Shown one piece after another: positions 58,630 through 64,000 of a DNA stretch of 64,000 nucleotides. Both the position numbers and the translations under genes were made by a program. This stretch comes from Uranotaenia lowii (Eukaryota; Arthropoda; Insecta; Diptera; Culicidae), in the NCBI RefSeq assembly GCF_029784155.1, contig NC_073692.1, positions 419,488,352-419,552,351 on the forward strand, in the 5' to 3' direction. Within the stretch, counting starts at the first letter, position 1. Each line of letters opens with the position of its first letter. Under the pieces are notes generated by a model, which had not been told where the DNA came from, searched no databases, and was given only the letters and a program-made list of their open reading frames with translations.

Positions 58630-59729
58630 AACTGCAGAAAGTTAAAAAAAAATACTTGTTTTCATTTAACAAATTTGTTGAAACTTTTCAATCGATTGAA
58701 TTAATGCTTTAAAAATATCTCAAATTCAATTTAGTTTGAAACATCTTTTTAAATTTGTTAAACTAGGAGAAGTAAACAAATAGAAAGCTTCTATAACTTT
58801 TTTAGCAGAACTCAAAATTACTTGAAGTTTTAAGAAAGGATGATAATTGATTAAATTTTTGTTTTTAAGTGTTATGTTTTTGTCTTAAAGTTTTGTCAAA
58901 AGTGCAGAACTTTCTAAAATAATTTTAACTTATTTTCAAAAGTTATTTCAATAGAAAAAAAAGAATAGAAAAAATTGCATTCAGGGCATCCAATTCCGTC
59001 AAAATTACGTGTAAAATTAATTGCACCACGGAAAATAGTAAATTTTGTGGGTAATTTATCATAACCTTTTTGAATGTGATATTGAAAATTGAGAGGAACA
59101 AGGAACAAATTTCAATTGAAGCTGAATTTCCATTATCGAAGAATATTTCATTTCAGCATAACATTTGTAACGACATGCAAGATTTCTTTTATTTAAAATT
59201 TCCAGTTATCAAGTAGAGGATATTAAATTTAAGATTTGTTTTGCTAATTCTGTGGACCTCGTGAGAGATATTTAAATACCTGTCTCATGGTTTCCAACTT
59301 GTCGATTTATAAATTTAGTACGCGAATATTTAGTTTTGAAGTTAAAATGGATCGTTTCAGTCTCTGTTCTTGTTAAGCTTAAACTTTTAATATAATCCCA
59401 TTCTTAAGACATGGTAATGTTTTTGTGTGTCAAGTTTTAATACAAAATGTTAATCGAATAGCAAATCAAAATTTACAATTAGAAATAAATTTCAATTTGA
59501 GAACGTTATTTTATGTTGTAAAACGAAATGTCTCAAACCTGATTCCGCCGGAGGCCAAGCCCAAATTTCTGACTTGCTTGTTAATACTTATTTTTAAACA
59601 CCTTATAAGATCAAGTAATTTCCCGATACTAGGGTGAAAATATTACTTGTAAAAAATCTCCTTTGGGGGGAGGGGGTTCATCCTTTAACCCCCCCCCCCC
59701 CCCCCCGTTCGCACGGCCTTGGTTGTTAC

Positions 59730-61236
59730 TCCGTGATGGATCGAGACTTATTGAACAATTCTGATACACTCTCTATTTGACCATCAATAACGGTGCCGGC
59801 CACGTTCTAGCAGTCAATAGATAAGTTGGAAAAATTAAGAAAGGGATGATAGAAATAAATCTGTGCATAAGGACCAAGGTCGCTTCTGCATCCTCACAAA
59901 TAATATTGTTCTGCTAGTGTGGGTTAAAGGATCAGCAGGATTCAGCAAACATTTTTGACCAATGCGATCTCAAAAGTTGTTTGAACAAAATCCCTAATTA
60001 ATTTTCAATGTTTTTATTTTTTTATACAATTTCTAACACGACTCCTTTTAAATTATATTTAGCTAAGATTTCCTAAAACTATTTTGTATTTCTCATTCGT
60101 GGAAGGGCTGTTATGTCTAGTTTTCAAGAATTATTTTGTCCAACTTTGCACACTTAATATGAAATTATTATTAAATACATGAACTTTTTCTATTTTTTTC
60201 CCAACACATTATTAAACATTTTTATCTTAGTCTTAGGTGGACTATCCAATTTATATGTTTTTCTCTATATCTGAGTGAAAACCTATTATTGAAAATGATT
60301 AAACTCATAAGATCAGCTAATAACCCTGACGGTAGTTCCTATTGCATCTATAAATTGGTAAAAAGGGGCAAGAGTTTCTGAAATTGTAGTATTTGAAACA
60401 TTTTTTTACACAACCACACCTATTTTTCCTCATCAATAAACATTGGTTCCTCTCTTAACAGCTTCTTAAAAATATTTATAAATAACGTTTTAAAATAGGC
60501 GATGCATTTCGAGTCTATGTCATATGTTAATTATAAATTTGATAAATGTGATAATTTTTTTTTTAAAACATATTCTTATTTAAATTGTCAAAAGAATTAA
60601 AAAAAATTGTTTTTTTCTGTTACGATCGTTCAAACTATCGACAAAGCAAAACAATATTAAAAAATCATAATTTTTATTAGGCACTCATGAGAACTCCTTT
60701 GAAAATATAAGGAATATATTTTTTCACTATCATGAAATAACTTCCAAACTTCACATCTTTGAAACAAACAAATATCTTTTTTCTCAAATTCTAGTAAGAT
60801 TTTTAAAACCTGAAAGAAATTAACAAACAAGGTCTTATATTTTTCTATTTGCAAATTCATAACCATCTGACAGACATTTGATTTTCGAGTTTTGAAGTAT
60901 GGTTCTGCTTGTTTTCTGAGAAAGAGAATCAAGAATTTAACTGAATAATGCGATGCTCATTATTTTTTCTAAAGTTTGAACCGTTTCTAATAAAATAATG
61001 ACACAAAATGCTTTCTATTCAAATTAAACAAGGCAACATAGTTTACATATTTTCGATGTGCAAAGAACTTAGGAACTGATTTAGACTAATTTGGGATCGC
61101 TGATTCCAAACATGCAATAAGTATTTTTTTTTAAAGATATGGTTTTCGAAATAACTTGGAAAATTGGTAAAAATTCATATAATTTATGCGTGAACTGTTT
61201 GGATCGAAATGTAGAAGTGAACAAAGATTTTAAAAT
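59730..61236. other. AT-rich, no feature seen
   Basis: No coding signal or repeat recognised. Confidence 0.4.
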
Positions 61237-61238
61237 TA

Positions 61239-62736
61239 GGGGAGAATGAGGATACTTGATCCCTTAGGTTACTAGAATCCTTCACTATATCTCGAAACAG
61301 GAATGTTTCACAAACATCAAATGTTCTAGAAAAATGTGCCTAATTGAACAAAACAACAGCTCCGTTATCTCAACAAATTTTAATGATTTTATTTTTCGAG
61401 TTATTGAACTTTGTTTGCAAAATTTAAGAAAATGTTATTTGAAGATCTTTTTTATCACTTTGAAATGTTTCTCACATGAAAAAATTATAATAAAAATATT
61501 TACTCCAATAGGTCAATCGTTATTGTATAATATGAACTTAATTCCATGTTGTCAAGACAAAAGTAAACTCAATTTTTTTTTTTTAAAAGGAATGCTATGC
61601 TATGGGTAGGTATAATTGATCGCTAGAGTTAAAAAAGATATATTTTTCTTCTGAATAGATGATTGGTTATCATGAAATAACTAATATCTGCAAAACACTA
61701 ATTTTTGTCCAGAAATTATCTGCTAAAAAGGACTAAAAATACTGTATTTATTTAAAAACTATAAAATTGCGCCTTAAAGTATGCAATGAATTTAGGGTAG
61801 TAGACAAACTTTGAATTCTCTTCGTCTGATACTTACAAACTGTGAAATGAGAACTAATATGGCAAAAAATAGTCAACGGACCTTTTTCCTTTGATTTTCA
61901 GTAGATCTTTGTCTAGGGTCAGGGCACCCTGAATAATAGACCAAGTCTCCTTTAGTAAAGGCAGAGATGCGTAAACTCGCCTCGGAAAGAATCCTTCGGC
62001 TGATTTCTTCCGAGTTTAACTTGCTATTTGCAGATTGATTTTATCTTCGTTCCAATCATCACATCAATGTGCACAAAATGAAGAAAACAGTTTTGCATTG
62101 ATATTTTCCATGCCTCGCAGGAATAAAACAACAACGAAACAACAGAACGAAGCTGACCGAATGCACACGAGCGATCGTTGCCCGACGGACCGAGTTAACA
62201 TTTCTCGCACCCTTTTCTCGCTCGTTTCCCGTTCCCTTGAATCTATCACTTTTAGCCACGCCCCCATGCGTTGCCCGATTGATGTGTTCGGCTGCCGAAC
62301 GAAAACGATTTTTTCAGAACTGTACGTTCATTTCGCTGATGTTTCCCCCGATTGCTGTTTACTCCTGCCGAGTTTACCTGAAGCTTCCTTCCTGATGCTT
62401 TCCGAATTGAACTATCGATAGCATCATTGCAGTTTGAGTTTAACGAAATAAAATCGTTCTGCAAAGAAGGGCAAAGTGCGAGTATGAAGACTCGCGATTT
62501 TAACATCTCTGAGTAAAGGATCAAGTCTCCTGTAACTTAAAAAAATATCACAATTTTTTTAGTCTCACGAAAATGCTTCAAGTTTATTTACGAGTTCATG
62601 TATCGTTCTAACTATTGGAGCATATAAACTTGAAATTACCTGCTGTCAGAGAACGCAAAAGACGGCGAGTTGCTAAATTTTCCCAAAAAGATATGATGAA
62701 AATAAGAAAAGGGAATCAAGTATCCCCATTCTTCCC
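61239..62736. mobile_element. TA-flanked TIR element with ATACTTGATCCC ends
   Basis: The left end GGGGAGAATGAGGATACTTG and the reverse-complemented right end GGGAAGAATGGGGATACTTG match at 18 of 20, flanked by TA (61237-61238 and 62737-62738). Motifs like GATCAAGTCTCC (about 62518) and GACCAAGTCTCC (about 61940) repeat inside. A 128-codon plus frame at 62035-62421 sits in a GC-richer core but has no domain and is opposed by frames on the other strand. It is treated as non-autonomous. Confidence 0.75.
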
Positions 62737-62738
62737 TA

Positions 62739-63122
62739 AAGGCTTTCACTCTATGATAAACTTTCCAGAAGATTAAATTAGACATCTGAAAAAAAGTTAG
62801 AGAAATTTTCTTATTGTTTATTTATTCCTCATGTTGCTAAATATGACAATTTTGACGAAATTTCTATGACATTTTATCCCAGATTGAATTTAACATATTT
62901 CTAAAACCATATGTTCAATCGTTTTGCAGACTTCGACAAAATTCTTAAATGAGTAAAATCTTTACAAACGAATACTCGAAGACTTTCTCCAGTGGTGTCA
63001 GAATAAGTTGTAATGATATCAGAGGGGTGCAAGTGCTTATATGGAAGTTTCGAGAAAACGCATATCAGAAAGATCCGTCTAGGCATTCAACGATGTTTGA
63101 AAAAACTAGCAAGAATTTTTTT
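62739..63122. other. AT-rich, no feature seen
   Basis: Short spacer before the last transposon. Confidence 0.4.
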
Positions 63123-63124
63123 TA

Positions 63125-64000
63125 AAGGGTGATGAGGTTAAAATTTGGTCAATATCACCTTGACGTTTTTCTATCAATTTTGCATTTAAAAAACCTGAAC
63201 ACCCCTCATTTTGAAGGTGTGTGTGTGTAGAATGTTGCTCCTATTTTGATTTTGGAATTCACTCTTCAGTTGTCAAAATGCGGTCCAAGGAAGAAGAGCA
63301 GCGTATCAAAATTTTGCTCGCGCATCGCGAAAATCCGAACGACTCGCACGCAAAGCTGGCAAAATCGCTAAAAGTTGCCTAATCAACCGTTACAAATGTA
63401 ATTAAAGTGTTTGGGGAACGTTTGTCGACAGCCAGGAAGTCTGGATCGGGGGAAAATCGAAAACCAGAAGCCGCTGAGACGACAAAGAGAGTTGCTGGTA
63501 GTTTCAAACGAAACCCCAACCTCTCTCTCCGAGATACCGCAAATAAGCTGGGTGTATCGTCTACAACCGTGCATCGCGCCAAAAAACGAGCCGGACTATC
63601 GACTTACAAGAAGATAGTGACTACAAATCGCGATGATAAACAAAATACGACGGCCAAAGCGCGATCTCGGAGGCTGTACACGACGATGCTGACGAAGTTT
63701 GACTGCGTGGTAATGGACGACGAAACCTACGTCAAAGCCGAATACTAGCAGCTTCCAGGATATTTTCAAGCACATGAAACTTTCAAGGCTCGCGAAGAAA
63801 TATCTGGTTTGGCAAGCCATCTGTACATGTGACTTGAAAAGCAGCATTTTCATAGCTTCCGTGACTGTCAACCAAGAAATTTACGTGAAAGAATGTTTGA
63901 ATAAACGTCTGCTGCCTTTCCTGAAGAAACACGGTTGTTCCGTACTGTTTTGGCCGGATTTGGCATCTTGCCATTACGGTAAAAAGGCCATGGAGTGGTA
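63125..64000 (+). mobile_element. DD37E-type transposon copy D, cut by the window edge
   Basis: Starts AAGGGTGATGAGGTTAAAAT after TA (63123-63124) and is the same family as copy B. The leader with AACACCCCTCAT and a GT run (63218-63229) gives the uninterrupted form of the leader split in copy B. The 3' end lies beyond 64000. Confidence 0.85.
63278..64000 (+). pseudogene. DD37E transposase pseudogene (copy D), partial
   Basis: The ATG is at 63278. The HTH-type N-terminus matches copy B closely. There is an in-frame TAA at 63380-63382 where copy B has Lys. The first catalytic segment MDDETYVKAE keeps both Asp residues (unlike copy B), then TAG at 63746-63748 ends the frame. After a small deletion relative to copy B the frame shifts. 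The second catalytic segment FWPDLASCHYGKKAMEW is intact at the window edge. It is inactive because of the stops and frameshift. Confidence 0.88.

Larger units (their letters stand above)
57651..59721. mobile_element. non-autonomous hAT-type element (2.07 kb)
   Basis: The ends are CAGGCCCGTGCGAAGG and, reverse-complemented, CAAGGCCGTGCGAACGG. Each is followed by G-rich sequence, with poly-C at 59688-59706 on the plus strand. An exact 8-bp target duplication GTTGTTAC lies at 57643-57650 and 59722-59729. CA tips with an 8-bp duplication define the hAT superfamily. There is no transposase frame. A SINE sits inside at 58180-58629. Confidence 0.88.

Noticed and set aside
62035..62421. 128-codon plus-strand gene
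   Set aside because: Lies inside a TIR element, has no recognisable domain, and overlapping frames exist on the other strand.

Overview
The window looks like eukaryotic, AT-rich and repeat-dominated insect DNA, most likely from a mosquito (Culicidae). Three things point that way: four copies of IS630-Tc1-mariner elements of the DD37E type, described from mosquitoes; a nested repeat with CCTTTCTAACAGAAAGG-type ends, which I associate from memory with mosquito genomes; and one host gene with insect-style splicing and a conserved insect IgSF protein. Nothing bacterial, viral or CRISPR-like is visible. The species call is inference, because no database search was possible. || The only host gene I can support runs on the minus strand from 56620 to 36221. 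It is the 3' part of an immunoglobulin-superfamily cell-surface protein: the end of an Ig domain, one fibronectin type III domain and a GPI-anchor-type tail, of lachesin/klingon/IgLON type. Four exons are visible (56490-56620, 56181-56361, 42505-42675, 36221-36409), with consistent phases and GT/AG junctions. Earlier exons lie beyond the right edge. || The rest is transposable elements, tandem arrays and unassigned AT-rich DNA. From left to right: a 1.4 kb array of 9-bp units (641-2075); a short MITE (2283-2430); a dead DD37E element (3680-4806); a TIR element holding a tRNA-Asp-like segment (5324-6131); a fold-back repeat (7263-7374); a second DD37E element (11862-17023) split by a 3.85 kb insertion that carries two arrays of a 13-bp unit; remains of a minus-strand copia retrotransposon with a half-tRNA(iMet)-type primer site (17390-19534); a pogo-type MITE (23561-24013); a non-autonomous Helitron (25167-27051) between two decayed inverted TGTCAT-rich tracts; a well-preserved DD37E copy (29435-30715) inside a palindromic satellite of ~165-bp units; a 1.2 kb fold-back (31659-32834). 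|| Inside the Ig-gene introns are a ~4.5 kb 9-bp minisatellite with higher-order structure (37340-41830), a half copy of the fold-back, a 1,396-bp direct repeat that looks identical by eye (46032-47427 and 49227-50622) around a 1.8 kb spacer, and a pogo-type element with its own nested insertion (51222-53378). To the right are a hAT-type element with an 8-bp target duplication (57651-59721), itself hit by a tRNA-derived SINE with a 23-bp target duplication (58180-58629), another TA-flanked TIR element (61239-62736), and the 5' part of a DD37E element at the right edge. || The most unusual points are the two long 9-bp arrays in opposite orientation, which seem to have grown from a dispersed TGTCAT-rich repeat, the 13-bp array inside a transposon inside a transposon, the very young 1.4 kb duplication, and a DD37E element whose coding region is broken mainly by a 7-bp tandem duplication. 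I did not find a convincing new gene system.
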